Positions 33,641 through 46,334 of a stretch of DNA of 64,000 nt are shown here, in pieces. The stretch is from Ophioderma brevispina (taxonomy: Eukaryota > Echinodermata > Ophiuroidea > Amphilepidida > Ophiodermatidae). Under the pieces are notes generated by a model, which had not been told where the DNA came from, made no database searches, and saw only the letters and a list, made by a program, of their open reading frames with translations. The first letter of the stretch is position 1; each line of letters starts with the position of its first letter. The translations under genes and the position numbers were made by a program. The stretch is taken from contig JAMKCH010002916.1 of NCBI GenBank assembly GCA_023653785.1, positions 124,001 to 188,000 on the forward strand, in the 5' to 3' direction.

Positions 33641-36205
33641 ATTATTTAACAATTGTATAACCACTTCCCGCCAGGGGGGATTAGCGGTCGAGAAACCGCG
33701 ACGTTAGTTTTTTTGTTTTGTTTTTTGTTTTTGCCAAATTTGGGCAACGTCTCAAATTAGAGGAAATTTAGATTCTGAGAAAAGTCCTTGTTCCCTAAAC
33801 AAACGCCCCACTTAATGCTCTTTTAGGACAGAAAAATATTATCACTTAAAGGATTTATAATGATCTTGAAAGATTTGTTTGTTCTTTAATTATTTTATCC
33901 TGAAGAACTGGTATAAGGTCAGCCCGAAACTCTGTCCATTGCAATCTTATGGAGTAAAGCTGAGCCACCCTCCTCTCTTCCGCAAAATTATCAATGGGTA
34001 ACTTTTACCATAGATTTTGAAATAGTTTAGTGCCTTACTTGGCCACTTCTATGATTAAGAAATAACTTTGAAAAGAGAGAAAAGGTATTGTGAAAGTACA
34101 CGGGCGGGCAATTATACCAGTATTTGTGTGAGTATGCAGTAACGGGAGAACATCAAGGGAAATGAAGAAAAGAAAGAAATTTAAAGATGATCAAGAGAAT
34201 TGCTCATAAAGTGATTTTGTTAGAAAGACAGCAAGTCATCCGCGTGAACAGACCTCGTTTAGTTGTTCAAGCTCAGTCCTAACAGGATGGCCACAGAGTC
34301 AACCGTGCCCCTATGTTGACCCGCAGGGAGTGAGATGGCGACTGGCCAGTGTAAATGATTTGACCGGATACCAATCAATGTTTTAATGACTGTGTAATTA
34401 TGTAGTGATACAGCTGTTTCACGAAACAATATAATTATGCCCCAATTGAAATTAAACAGTTGCTTTGTAATAAAAGAAATAAAAGTAATTATTTTTTTTA
34501 TGCGGAGGTGAAGATGCACGACCCAAGACCTGAATTTGTTTTAGGGTTATTCATAGAATATAGACCAAAATGCCTAGGGATTATTGTAAAAGTATCTACA
34601 AACCTGTTTTTTTAATCCCTCTGTTTGCTTTCACCTGATTTTCTATGCACGATTTTGGCCCAAAATATGATCCAGGAAATATGGTCAGGACCATATGGTC
34701 CTGGAGCAATCTGGAAAAATATTCCAAGTAAAAAAAATGCACAGGAGCATATTAGACTCTTCTCTTGAACATAACTGGAGAAGAAATATTTGAAGCTCAA
34801 ATATGTTCCAGGAGCCATATTTGGAATGCACAAATGCTCCAGGAACATAATTTGAGGTGGTAAAATGCTCCTGGAGCAGTGGAGAAAATCTCAGTCAAAT
34901 ACTGCTCTGGAGCGTGTGCATTAAAATTTGACTTAGAATATTTGGCCAGATTATTGATGCTCGAGACCATATGCTCGAGGACCATTATGTTCCTGGAGCA
35001 TTATTTGGGCAAAATCTCAAAGTGAAAGGGGACTGATTTTGTATAGCAGATTTTGTTTGATGGCAATCTCACAACAAGTTGATGTTCATACCCACATTCT
35101 CGGTCATTTTGCTGGATCTTGCACAAAGGACTTGTAGGCAAAACACTAATCTGGTGTGAGAAAACCGGGATAACAGATCTGGAGGTCAAATGTCAATAAA
35201 GGTCATATCTGCACACGTTGCTCTGTGCCCAGATCTTCTGGTCCAATTTTGAAACCTTCTTACACCAAAGGAACCTTAGTAGGTAAACACTAAATCTGGT
35301 GTGCGATCAGATATGAAGGTCAAAGGCAGGATCTGCACAGTTGCTCTGCTCCCAGAGTCCTGGTTTCAAATTTTGAGGACCATGCAACAATGACCTTAGT
35401 ATGTTGTTATCGGCAAATAGTCTTGTTCAAGATGCTTGGCTATGTCCCCTTTCTGAGGTATATCCCCCGTATAATCATTGGTGTTGACCCCCCCCCCCCA
35501 TGGATTCCGCTTAGACCATGCAAAACTCTACACATGGTATATAAAAAATGGGCCTATAGCCCGGCCGGCACCACAAACCCCTCCACACACACATACACCC
35601 CAGGGCCTTAGGCCGATGGCCAGGCAAAACCGTAAATGAAATTGATCTCAGAAATCTATTTCATACCTTCATACCATGTGCACGAATCACTCCCGCCTAC
35701 GAATTACTACGTTCACACGTTCAAGACATCTCCTACCAGAATAGAAATTGCTAACTGCACGAATCGAACAGAGCCTTGCCCGTCTTTTTGTTCTGTATTT
35801 CATTTACAACTTTGAGGGCAGAACCCACTTATGCAAATCCGCATTGTCAGGTTAGTTTATTTTGTGCGGTGTACTGTACAAGGTCATGCTTCAGAAAACT
35901 CTTGACCCAGTAAAAATTCAGTACGTAATTGCACCGCGTCTTTTGAGGTCATTATAAGCGTGATGATTCATCGTCGCCCGTCCGTCTATTATGGAAAAAA
36001 ACAAACTCCCTGCGAAGGTAGGGTGTCGTATGTGTCTGGTCTGGATTGTGTGTGTCTGTTGGCCAATGTGGACCCATGCTACCCTATTACATAATTGCTC
36101 ACTGTCCAATACTGGCACACATTTTCATGGCTTGCATCGTCCATGGGTAGTGCCCCACAAGTTATCCCCCCCCAAGGGTGGTATGACTCAAAGAGTTCCG
36201 AGGGT
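33600..36205 (+). repeat. 2.6-kb tandem duplication, copy 1
   Basis: Homologous along its whole length to 36215-38810. Anchors: CAGCTGATTATTTAA (33636/36256), TTTTTTGTTTTGTTTTTTGT, AACAAACGCCC, TAACTACGAAT-type blocks, and CATCGTCCATGGGTAGTGCC with CCACAAGTTATCCCCCCCC near the end. The offset is 2,620 bp at the first anchor. Copy 1 carries many single-base insertions and deletions relative to copy 2. No gene is visible in it. Confidence 0.9.
34640..35020. repeat. palindrome cluster in copy 1
   Basis: Counterpart of 37262-37650 with the same run of ATGGTCCTGGAGCA, CTCCAGGAACATA and GGAGCATATT words, somewhat eroded by single-base gaps. Confidence 0.75.
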
Positions 36206-36214
36206 GTGTGGCCC

Positions 36215-38810
36215 AGGCTTAAGGGGATTGTTGGGTTTAAGGGGTTTGGTATTTGCAGCTGATTATTTAAAAATTTGTAAACCGCTCCCGCCAGGGGGAT
36301 TTAGCGGTTCGAGAACCGCATCGTGTATTTTTTTGTTTTGTTTTTTGTTTTTGCCAATTTGGGCAAGTCTCAAATTTAGAGAAATTTGTATTCTGAGAAA
36401 ATGTCCTTGTGTTCCTTAAACAAACGCCCACACTTAATGCTCTTTTTAGGACAGAAAATATTATCACTTAAAGGAATTTATAACATGATCTTGAAAGATT
36501 TGTTTGTTCTTTAATTATTTTATCCTAAAGAACTGGTATAAGGTCAGCCGAAACTCTGTCCATTGCAATGCTTTATGGAGTAAGCTGAGCCACCCTCCTC
36601 TCTTCCACAAAATTATCAATGGGTAACTTTTAATCCATAGATTTTGAAATAAGTTTAGTGCCTTACTTGGCCACTTCTATGGATTAAGAATATAACTTTG
36701 AAAAAAAGAGAGAAAAGGTATGAAAGTACACCGGCGGCATTTATACCATTACTTTGTGTGATGTATGCATGTAAACAGTGAGAACATCAAGGGAAATGAA
36801 GAAATGAAGATGATCAAGAGATTGTCATAAAGTGATTTGTTAGAAAGACAGCAAAGTCATCCGCGTGAACCAGACCTAGTTTTAGTTGTTCAAGCTAGTC
36901 CTACCGGGATGGCCAACAGAGTCCAACCGTGCCTATGTGGACCCGCAGGGAGTTGAGACTGGCGACTGGCAGTGTAAATGATTTGACCGGATACACAATC
37001 AATGTTTAATGACTGTGTAATTATGTAGGTGAATACAGCTGTTTCACGAACAATATAATCTTATGCCAAGTGATTAAACAGTTGCTTTGTAATAAAAGAA
37101 ATACAAATAAGTAACTATTTTTTGGATGAAGATGCAAGACCCAAGCCCTGGAATCTGTTTTAAGGGGTTATTTCATAGAAATATAGACCAATGCCTAGGG
37201 ATTTTATGTAAAATTATCTAAACCTGTTTTTTTTTAATCCCTCTTGTTGCTTTAACCTGATTCTATGAGATTTTGGCCCAAAATTATGCTCCAGGAACAT
37301 AGGGTCCAGGACCATATGCTCCTGGAGCAATCTGGAAAAATATTCCAAGTAAAAAATGCTCCAGGAGCATGTTAGACTCTGCTCTTGGAGCATAACTGGA
37401 GAAATATTTGAAGTCAAATATGTTCCAGGAGCATATTTGAATGCACAATGCTCCAGGAACATAATTTGAGGTAAATATGCTCCTGGAGCAGTGGAGAAAT
37501 ATTCTAAGTCAAATACTGCTCCTGGAGCGTGTGCATTCAAATTTGACTTAGAATATTTGGCCAGATTATTGATGCTCGAGGACCATATGCTCGAGGACCA
37601 TTATGTTCCTGGAGCATAATTTTGGGCAAAAATCTCAAAGTGAAAGGGGACTGATTTTGCTATAGCAGATTTTGTTGTTGGCAATCTCCACAAACAAGTT
37701 GATGTACTACCCACATTCCTGGTTCAATTTTGATGACTCTTGCACCAAAGGACCTTAGTAGGCAACACTACATCTGGTGTGAGAAACAGATCTGTAGGTC
37801 AAATGTCAAAGGTCATATCTGCACAAGTTGCTCTGCTGCCCAGATCTCTGGTCCAATTTTGAAGACTCTTACACCAAAGGAACTTAGTAGGTAACACTAC
37901 ATCTGGTGTGCGATACAGATCTGAAGGTCAAAGGTCATATCTGCACAAGTTGCTCTGCTACCCAGATTCCTGGTTCAATTTTGATGACTCATGCACCAAT
38001 GACCTTAGTATGTGTTATCTGCAAGATAGTCTTGTTCAAGACTCTCGGCTATGTCCCCTTTCTGAGGTACATCCCCTGTATATAATCATTGGTGTTGACC
38101 CTCCCCCTCCCCCATGGACTTAGCTTAGCCCATGCAAACTCTTACACATGGGATATAAAAAATGGGCCTATAGCCCGGCGGGCACCCATGCAACCCCCTC
38201 CCACACACACGCATACACCCCAGGGCCTTAGGCCGATGCCCAGGCAAAACCGTAAATGAAAATGATCTCAGAAATCTATTTCATACCTTCCATGTGTACG
38301 AATCACTCCCGCTTACGAATTACTACCATTCACAAGTCAACGCCACATGCGAATCTCCTCCCATAATAGAAATTGCTAACTTCCACGAATCCGAACAGAG
38401 CCTTGCCGTCTTGTTCGTTCTGTATTTCATACAACTTGATGGGCCGAACCACTTATGCAAATCCGCATTGTCAGGTTTAGTTTATTTTGTGCGTGTACAT
38501 GTACAAAGGTCATGCTTCATGAATAAATCTTGACCCAGTAATATTACGTCATTGCATCGCGTCTTTGATTGGTCATTATCAGCTTGAATGATTCATCGTC
38601 GCCCGTATATATGGAAAAACAACTCCCTGCGAAGGTAGTGTGTCTGTCTGTGTATCTGTGTCTGTATGTGTGTGTCTGTGGCAATGTGGACCCAAATGCT
38701 AACCCTAAACATAATTGCTCACTGTTTCCACATACTGCACACATTTTCATGGCACTTGCATCGTCCATGGGTAGTGCCCCACAAGTTATCCCCCCCCCAA
38801 GGGTGGAGTC
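36215..38810 (+). repeat. 2.6-kb tandem duplication, copy 2
   Basis: Second copy, again preceded by TTAAGGGGATTGTTGGGTTT from the G-rich array, so the duplicated unit includes its edge. Internally it holds a three-fold tandem of about 125 bp at 37690-38010 (CACC..AGGACCTTAGTAGGCAAC, CTGGTGTG.GA.ACAGATCTG, TTGCTCTGCT.CCCAGAT). Confidence 0.9.
37262..37650. repeat. palindrome cluster TGCTCC..GGAGCA in copy 2
   Basis: At least ten short near-perfect palindromes such as TGCTCCAGGAGCA, TGCTCCTGGAGCA and GGTCCAGGACC, spaced by AT-rich ATATTTGAA/AATATTC words. The outer ends TTTGGCCCAAAATTATGCTC and GAGCATAATTTTGGGCAAAA are themselves inverted, so the block folds as one large imperfect palindrome with many side hairpins. 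Confidence 0.85.
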
Positions 38811-38814
38811 AAAT

Positions 38815-39055
38815 CAGAGGTTGTGGCCCCAAAATGGTCAGATTTCTCAAATTGCTTGGTGTTTCCACATGTTGGTGTTGCTCAATTTTCATAACACTTG
38901 GATAACATGGTCCTTGGGAAGTTTCACAGGTGTTGGTGACCTCATGTGACCTTGGCGACCTAATGTGACCTTGGTGGCCCAAAAGGGTCAGAATTATTAA
39001 ATGGCTTGGTGTTTCCACATGTGTCCATTGATTTTCATGACACTTGAAGTTAAAT
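38815..39055 (+). repeat. two-unit tandem repeat, about 165 bp
   Basis: GGCCCCAAAATGGTCAGATT and GGCCCAAAAGGGTCAGAATT start the units; each has GCTTGGTGTTTCCACATGT, ATTTTCAT.ACACTTG. TGTGACCTTGG.GACCT words lie between. It continues directly from the 2.6-kb copy 2. Confidence 0.65.
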
Positions 39056-39681
39056 ACAGTGGTAGCCAGAATTTGTAGGGAGGGCATTTTTTTCTCAAAA
39101 GGGGACCTTTACCAAAATTGTAACCCTTTTTTTAACAGAAAAGACATTACCCTATTTTTGGCTTGCTCTGCTCTCAATTTTAGAACCCTTTTAGGGGGTT
39201 TTGGAGGCATCTCCCCAATCCCTTTACAGGCCTGTCCATGATTTTCAATGTTTGTAAACAATTGAGCAAATAGCTATTTTCACAGAATCCAAAACAGGTT
39301 TAATATAACTGTTATTACATAAATACATTTCTGCATGTCTTATGATCACATTTCTGGATTCATGAAATTTTCAAAAAATACACCAACCACAAAAATAACA
39401 GCTTACAGGATATACATCCATACACATACATGCATTTGTGTTGACAATAGTAAAACCAGAAAATGCAAACTGGATATAATGGTAAATGATTTGACCAGCA
39501 TGGGCCAGCCGGCAAGCTGAGTTCAGCGCCCATGGGAGCACTCAGTCAGAAAGTAGTCTGCCAAAAGATTTATGACACCAACAGAAGTGGCTACTTTGAC
39601 TGGTCTACATGTGTCACTACTGCTAGTCTACACCAAGTTTTCTGTCAGCCTAATATATCATGAACAAGGGTACATTAGCCC

Positions 39682-39828
39682 CTATCGAGGGTTTAGGGCA
39701 AAAAGGCCCCATCTGCAATAGCTGCCACATGTTAGATTTGGCAGGTATAACACTTAATAACAGCACAACTGACAAATAGCAGCTATCGCAGATGGGGCCT
39801 TCTTGCATTAAACCCTCGCTATGAAGGT
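39682..39828. mobile_element. MITE with GGGTTTA..GGCCCCATCTGC ends, copy 1
   Basis: Left AGGCCCCATCTGCAATAGCT and right AGCTATCGCAGATGGGGCCT form long terminal repeats (about 45 bp with the outer CGAGGGTTTA/TAAACCCTCG). The interior is GTTAGATTTGGCAGGTAT and CACAACTGACAAAT. Confidence 0.82.
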
Positions 39829-40585
39829 CCTTTGATGTGCAGTGTTGGAAAGGATTAGCCAATAGACAGGGGGATTTGCAATGTGTTTTGATACAACATT
39901 TTGTACATGACATTATGAGGTAAAGGTATGTATCTCAAATGAGGTTAAATGTGAAAGATGAGATGTTTGTCATGTGGACATGTCTGATAACTGGGATAGG
40001 ATAATCCCTTTTCCTCAAGCAGCACTGAAAATTCCATAGGAACACATAGAATATCCTAGGAACTGTATTTACTGCTCTTTTGACTTTTTTTTGGAGGGAT
40101 GACTTCTTCAAAATGTTCTAACATTTATGGGAAGATGAGGCTGATTTACTCAATATGGGACCAAAATTTTCCAAATTTGTGGAAATGTAGGACAATCCTG
40201 TTCCAAATGGCAAATTTATGTTAAAACTGGCATAAAATTGGCATCTGAGATAAAGCTATGAGTCCCATTTGTGCAGAGAGAAATTGGTTTAAATATTCTA
40301 CTTCCAGACTCTTTGAGGCACCATCTCCTATACTCGCACCAAATTTGTGTACTCCCTAGCTTCCTGGACTTTTTGCCAGCCTCTTACCAAAAATTCTAAT
40401 GAGGCACATTTATAATTTCACATACTTTCAGGCACCAACATCAATGACCGCAAACACCTTGACTTTTCAAAACCAGCTTTTCAGTAATATCCATAATTGG
40501 CATCAGGGGCCAAGTTTCTGTTGTAAAACAAAGACACAAGTGAAAGCATACCTGCATTCACCAGTTTTTTCTACCCTCTGACAAG

Positions 40586-41231
40586 CATAGATGGCTTGTC
40601 ATGTTCAAAGGATATATAGATGGAAAACTTCAGAACCCGATAGGCCATACACCTAAATACATGGAGCTAAGGATTCATCCAAATGGCAGTTTACTTTCAG
40701 GTATGGTGCTGTCAGCTGAATTTTTCACCTTGGTAAGCCATACCCAGATTTTAGTCACAGCCAGAGGTTGCTTTACACAAATACCTTGATGCGCTGTGAT
40801 TTCAATATTGCATGTGACTTGATACATAGCAAACCCCAGACCCTTACGATCTTTTTAGCCCATAATTTGTCTGGCCAGAAGCAACAAGGGATTGCTTGGT
40901 GTGTGTGTGAAGTACATAAAATTATAGGCACATGCAATGCATTATTGGATAAGTGTAAACTTCCCAAATCTGAACCTGTTCATGTTATAGACCAGTTACC
41001 GCTGTCATTCAAACCTGCTTACACCATCATGTTGTAAGCCGGACAACCTGGAGACACATTTACGACCAATGGCTCCCCATATATCTCCAAACTGACACGA
41101 CCTTCAGATCCCTGGCAACAACAAATTGAGCTAGATTTCTCTGCAAGGTTGACATTCTTTCCAAATTCTGTTTCAGTTTGCAAAATAAGATTGGCACCTA
41201 CATGGCCCTGCAATACCATTTGTAAATCCAT
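40586..41231. other. open-frame region with exon-like signals on both strands, undecided
   Basis: On +, 40586-40700 follows a pyrimidine tract ending ACAAG and precedes donor GTATGG, reading HRWLVMFKGYIDGKLQNPIG onward. It could splice to CCCATAATTTG at 40861 in frame, but that frame then runs to a stop at 41035-41037 without a recognisable domain. On -, 41212 down to 41028 follows ATTGCAG and precedes GTAAGC, reading GHVGANLILQTETEFGKNVN onward. I recognise neither protein. At most one strand can be right, and both may be chance. Confidence 0.18.
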
Positions 41232-41498
41232 GGATTATTTACCCATTTCCTTTTTGTGGGTACAAGCAATAAATTACATAAAGCCTGGTCAATTGTTTTG
41301 ACTGTAAGATGATTTATTTTGTGGAAGTAAAAATTGCATTGGAACACATAAACCATATAGGGTCTATGGAGAGATGGGTGAAGGGGTGGATGTGGGCTTG
41401 GCTTGCATTGAGCAAGCCTGCCAGACTGCAGGACCTTCCAACACCAGAGTCCAGATTTTTTTAACAGGGCTGGGGGTAGCTAGCTAAAGCCATAAGTC

Positions 41499-41890
41499 GT
41501 GTCCACACAGAGGCTGAAATTCCTGGAGTTTTCAAAACTCTGGAGTGTCGATCAGGGTTTTTGACCGTGTGGATGCATTCTGCGTTTTACACTCCGGAGT
41601 TTTATCGAGGGTCTAGCGGGGTTTTATCCCCCTAAAAAACTTGGGGGTGAAGCTCAACCTCCGATAACACTCCAGTGTGTTTTGGAGTGTCGTGCCGTGT
41701 GGACAGCTTCGGGGGATAGTGAGCAAACGTGACCTCGCAAGGTCATCTTTGTTGACAAATTCCTGTGTTTGAATATCATGCGGGAAAGTCCACGGCTTCC
41801 GGTATGTTGACTTCCGGTCTACACTCCGATATGAGAAGCGGAGGAGAATGGTCAGGGGGATGATTCGGTTTTGGCCATCGTGTGGACACA
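41499..41890 (+). mobile_element. CTCTGGAGT-type inverted-repeat element, copy 2
   Basis: Begins CGTGTCCACAC and ends GTGTGGACACA, with the interior landmarks CTCTGGAGTGTCGATCAGGG, GGGTCTAGCGGGGTTTTATC and CCGTGTGGACAGCTTCGGGG. The CGTGTGG motif recurs internally several times. Open frames here are not genes. Confidence 0.78.
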
Positions 41891-42362
41891 ATTTGGAATG
41901 AAGTAAAATAATTGGATTAAATTTTCACCTCAGGAGTTTCAAACCCTTGGAGTTTTGTGACAGTGTGAACATGGCTATAATGGTATTAAAAAGTTTGGGA
42001 CAGGTTTAGGTGGGGGCTGTAGGAAGGCTCTTGTCTGTTGGATTGATTTGGTTAAGGTTAAGGTTTCAGGGGAAAAGTCCAGGTGAATGCTGCTGCATAG
42101 GCCTTGAATATGACAAAAGAGCGCAGTGCATTTCATATTTAGTTTCCAGGTAAGATAGTTTAGAGAGTGACAGAACTGGTTACTAGTATACCAACCTCCC
42201 AGTCCCCTCATTCGCTATACTTTTAGCTACTTTTGAGTACCCATGCTTGTGTGCAATTGCAAATAAAGGGTGTTTTCCACAATCAGTGTTGCAATTCAAG
42301 GGTTCTTTTCATTTGGAAAGTTAACAAACCTTTGAAAAGGGGTAGTTGCAGAAAACTTTGTA

Positions 42363-42717
42363 TTAAAGGCACTATCAGTGATTTGCTATATCATAAAAAA
42401 AAATCATAAAAAATCAGATTTTTGCATGTCTGTAACAAGAATAGGTACCCTAAGGTATCCTTAGTGATAAGATTAAAAGCAACCTAATAAGCACAAAATC
42501 AGATATTTTAGTCATTACTGTCCGTACGGACACTTACTACAACACGTAATTGAATGGGGATTTAAATCTTTGAACACTGCTGTTTTGTTCCTTTCTGTCA
42601 ATTTTTCAGTTGGGAAAAAATAACATAAGAAATCTACTGACTTATCCTTCACTTTAAAAGCAATTCGTGCGAATTTTAAATATTTTGACTTGGGTGGATC
42701 ACTGATAGTGGCTTTAA
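42363..42717. mobile_element. TTAA-flanked MITE family 5, copy 2
   Basis: TTAAAGGCACTATCAGTGAT at the left and ATCACTGATAGTGGCTTTAA at the right. It is the same length (355 bp) and interior as the copy at 27875 with the same orientation. Confidence 0.88.
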
Positions 42718-43072
42718 TACAATTTAATTTTTATCCAGGATTGACAACGACTTTCATTTACAATGAAATGCAACATTTCGCATGTATTCTCCTATTTTCA
42801 TTACTACACCACTGATTATAATTCACACCCTTCTACAAGAAATATGCACTTTACACTTAATGTTGTTCTTCGTGTGTAAACAATAATAAAACTTCATTAA
42901 AAATCAATCATAAAAAGTCACATAAAAAATTTTAAAATTTTTATTGGAAAAATTTACCTCCATTTCCATTATTCCCATGACAGAAGATGTTCATGTGTAA
43001 AATTTCAGCACTCCCAAAATTTGTAAAATTTGTCTTGACATATTTTCAGAACTAAGCCAGGTTCTATATATG
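42718..43072. other. no gene seen
   Basis: AT-rich spacer between two MITEs. 43591-44343 and 44495-45092 are similar, apart from a CTCCCTGGCTTTAGCC/GGGGGAATGT fragment at 43800 that recalls the leader at 31830. Confidence 0.5.
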
Positions 43073-43590
43073 TTGCCCCCGGGGGGGGCCACTTCTCAAT
43101 GACAAGGGGGTATCATCCGTGTCCAAGCAATCACAAAAAGCACCCTAAATACGTATTTCCGAAGCTTGAATTTTCACCCCTAAACACGTATCAGCAGCGC
43201 AATAAAAAAAAAAAAAAAAAAAAGGAGTCGTCATTTCTCAATCTCAAACCAACAGGCCTGTACTAAAAATAATGAGTATGGTTTCTTTACCGCGCGTAGC
43301 GCGGAAAATTTTGGAAATTTGGGGATTTGAAAGCACAGGTTTGAAGGCAAGTGCAGACTTCCGGAACACTTTTTAAATTTTTTTTAGGCTAAAATGAATA
43401 TGGACCCTAAATGCGTAAGTCCTCATTTAGAAAATATAACCCTTTTTCTTCATTTTTAGTGATTTTAGACCCTTTTCACGTTACGTACGTAACGTGCCTG
43501 ATCCTGAAAAAACTACCCTTTTTACGTGAATTCTTGGACACGGATGATACCCCCTTGCCTATGAAGACTGATCCCCCCGGGATGTTGCCT
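43073..43590. mobile_element. inverted-repeat element with CCCCCGGGGGG tips
   Basis: Left TTGCCCCCGGGGGGGGCCAC and AAGGGGGTATCATCCGTGTC; right GACACGGATGATACCCCCTT and ATCCCCCCGGGATGTTGCC. About 50-bp imperfect terminal repeats. A poly-A run is at 43205; the frame over 43411-43641 crosses its right end. Confidence 0.8.
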
Positions 43591-44343
43591 TTCAAAGAAA
43601 TCCCAGAGAAGATGAAGAAAGCATCCGAAATATTTTTATAGCGAAATTCCTAAAACAACTGTTGACAATTTTTACCTTTGGCTTTTAGCATCATGATTGA
43701 ATGTGTTTATGTGTCTTATGGTGTAAGCTACATGTGGTGACACAAGATATACAACCAATAATTCATGTCAAAAAGTAATTACATATTTAACCTTTTTATC
43801 TCCCTGGCTTTAGCCATGAAGGGGGAATGTTGTGATACTTTGAAAATGGAGATTTTCTATGTTTATTTTTTGTGCTTTCCATGCTTCAAGCAGCTTCTGC
43901 AAAAAAAGGATTTCTTTTGGGTATAAAATCAACCCAAGTTTTCATTTCCCAAAAAGAAACTGTCCCATGTAAGATTTTGCCCTCTAAATTCATAAAAGAT
44001 ATTTTTTAACGCTTATTAAGCTTATTTTATGCTTACAGCAAACCTCAAAGTTCTGCCCTTCTGAAAACCCATTTGAGTTCCCTCCCCCCCAAAAAAAAGA
44101 ACATATGCCCTCCCTCAAAAAATATATCAGTATAAATTTTGTCTGACTTCAGGATGAATTTCTAAAGTGCTTTTTGTGGTCCTAGCACCTTTATTTTTAT
44201 TTATTCACATCTTTTCTGATGTTGCAGTTTTATTTTGTCTCATTTGTTATGAGTGACTCAGGGGTGAATGGGGGGGGAGGACAAGCTCATTGTGCCCCTC
44301 CCATTATTTTTGTTATATTTTGATTTTGATGTTATGAGTAATT

Positions 44344-44494
44344 CAGGGGCGGATTTGGTGTGTGCACTCGATGTGCCCCTCTCCCCCCCCCCAATTTTTG
44401 CAGAGCACAGGGAGCCGGTTTGACTTTTTTGCGGGGGAACGGCAAAGGAATAGTGACTGGCGCCCCCTATTGAGAATTCCTGGATCCGTTCCTG
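44344..44494. mobile_element. hAT-like MITE, short
   Basis: CAGGGGCGGATTTGG at the left and CCTGGATCCGTTCCTG at the right. Flanks TGAGTAATT and TGATTAATT agree in 8 of 9 positions. A poly-C run lies near 44385. Confidence 0.6.
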
Positions 44495-45092
44495 TGATTA
44501 ATTGTATCACAGTGCCCAGGTCACTGTGTTGTAATTTCTGTCCATTTATGAACAGAAAAGACAAAATTTCAAAACTGTATCTTAGAGTAGATCGATTTTG
44601 CACGTAAGATAAGGCACTCATACTCTCCTTAGGGCAATAGTTCAGATGATATAAAAATCTCATTTTTACGAGGCAGATTGGAGGAACACTCGAAGCCCTA
44701 CTTTAAGTCTCATGCCTCTAGTAGCTCTTTCTTCACCTTATTTCAAGGAAAGGATTTATTAGATGTGGGTGTTTATAACATACCATTACACATTATGCTG
44801 ATGTAAGTAGGTTGTGTGTACTAACACATAAGAAGAAGAAGATTTATTGTGAAAAAGTGATCAAATTCTTTCATGAAATAGGCCTGCCTGTAATAGTATT
44901 TACATGAATTAAATGTGTCATGAAAAGAATGCTGCTTTGACAAAAAACTCATAGGAAGCAAAATCAGAGGTTTGCAAAAGTTAATTTATGTTTTTTTATT
45001 TGGGAACTTTTTTCTGATTTTGGCATTTGTCTTATGAAAATGAAGCTTTAAAATACATAGAAGATTAACCACTTAAGTCTGGGCTGTTCTTA

Positions 45093-45225
45093 AAGGTGCA
45101 TTACATGATTTCAGAACCTTCTGTTTTATTCATTGTTTACTTGATATCTTTGAGAAAAGCTTATTCATAACTTTTCAGTTGATTCTGACCTTGTGGTTTT
45201 GTGTTATGGGTAAATGCTGCTTTCC
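45093..45225 (+). repeat. dispersed repeat family 3, copy 2
   Basis: Begins near AAAGGTGCATTACATG and carries ACCTTCTGTTTTATT, TTGAGAAAAGC and TTTCAGTTGATT in the same order as the inverted copy at 5860-6082. Confidence 0.5.
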
Positions 45226-45493
45226 CACGGTTCCATAGGCCAGTGTGCTGTAATTTCTGTCCGTTTATGGACAGAAAATACAAATTGCATGTAAGATTGG
45301 GTATACATTGATTACTAATGTTAACGGTTCAGATGATATAAAAATCTCTTTTTTGAGGTAAGTCGGGGGACGAGGCTGTGGATCATGAAATGCCTTTTAA
45401 TTAGGAACAAATATATTCTTATTAAGCAATTAATTGGAACATAATATTTAGGTAAAATGGCCCGATGTGCAGGAAACCTAGCCCACAGTAATT

Positions 45494-45632
45494 TTCTAGA
45501 GTTTCTGGCAAAAAGGCCCCATCTGCAATAGCTGCCAGGTGTTAGATTTGGCAGGTATATCAATAAGAACACAACTGACAAATGGCAGCTATTGCAGATG
45601 GGACCTTCTTGCAGTAAACCCTCTGTAGGTAC
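45494..45632. mobile_element. MITE with GGCCCCATCTGC ends, copy 2
   Basis: AGGCCCCATCTGCAATAGCT and AGCTATTGCAGATGGGACCT, with the same interior as the copy at 39682 and in the same orientation. Confidence 0.82.
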
Positions 45633-46334
45633 ACTTATCCCAGGTCAAAGTGTCAGAAAGTGGGGGCATTGATGATGATGACCATGATGCCCAAAGGGGG
45701 GTCACAACTCAACTTAGCCAAATGAAGATTATTTCTGTTTAATTAACTCAACTCAGTTAATTCATCTCAACTCAACTTGACTGAATCAAGTGTCATTTTT
45801 TGAGCAATATTTTCTGGATCGATCCGGTAAAAGGATTAAAATCGTTTAATAGAAAGTGATCTTCTCCAGTATTTCTTCCTTTTTACCAGAAAAAACCTGC
45901 TTTTGGAAGGATTTTTGCCAGAGAACATACCGGATCACACCTTTAGAAAAAGCCCCATTTCTGCATCAGTGCCCATGCAGTAAAAAATTCAGAAATTGGC
46001 GGGGTCACTGAAGTGAACATGGCAAAATGACTACAAATATCATTTTACGCTGTGTAAGTGCTCGCTGTGTTCTTACTAGCGTAATACTCATCTTTGTAGC
46101 TGACAATGAAGCGAAAAAGTATCTTTGTCTTCTAACTTGTCTAACTCATCATGAAACATAAAGGAAAGACAACACACTATTTTGAAAGAGGTCAATCAAC
46201 AATGCACCATTGACCATGGGTGATCTCTTCCCGGCAATTTCCACTTGGGTCACTGAAGTTGGTTATTTTCCTGAATGCTTGAGCCAGTATAGAAATTACC
46301 CTCTCTCCACTATTGTGCACTATTTAGTTAAAGT

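Noticed and set aside
35991..36419. 142-codon open frame
   Set aside because: Lies across the junction of the two 2.6-kb copies and mixes repeat pieces. The homologous part of copy 2 does not keep the frame.
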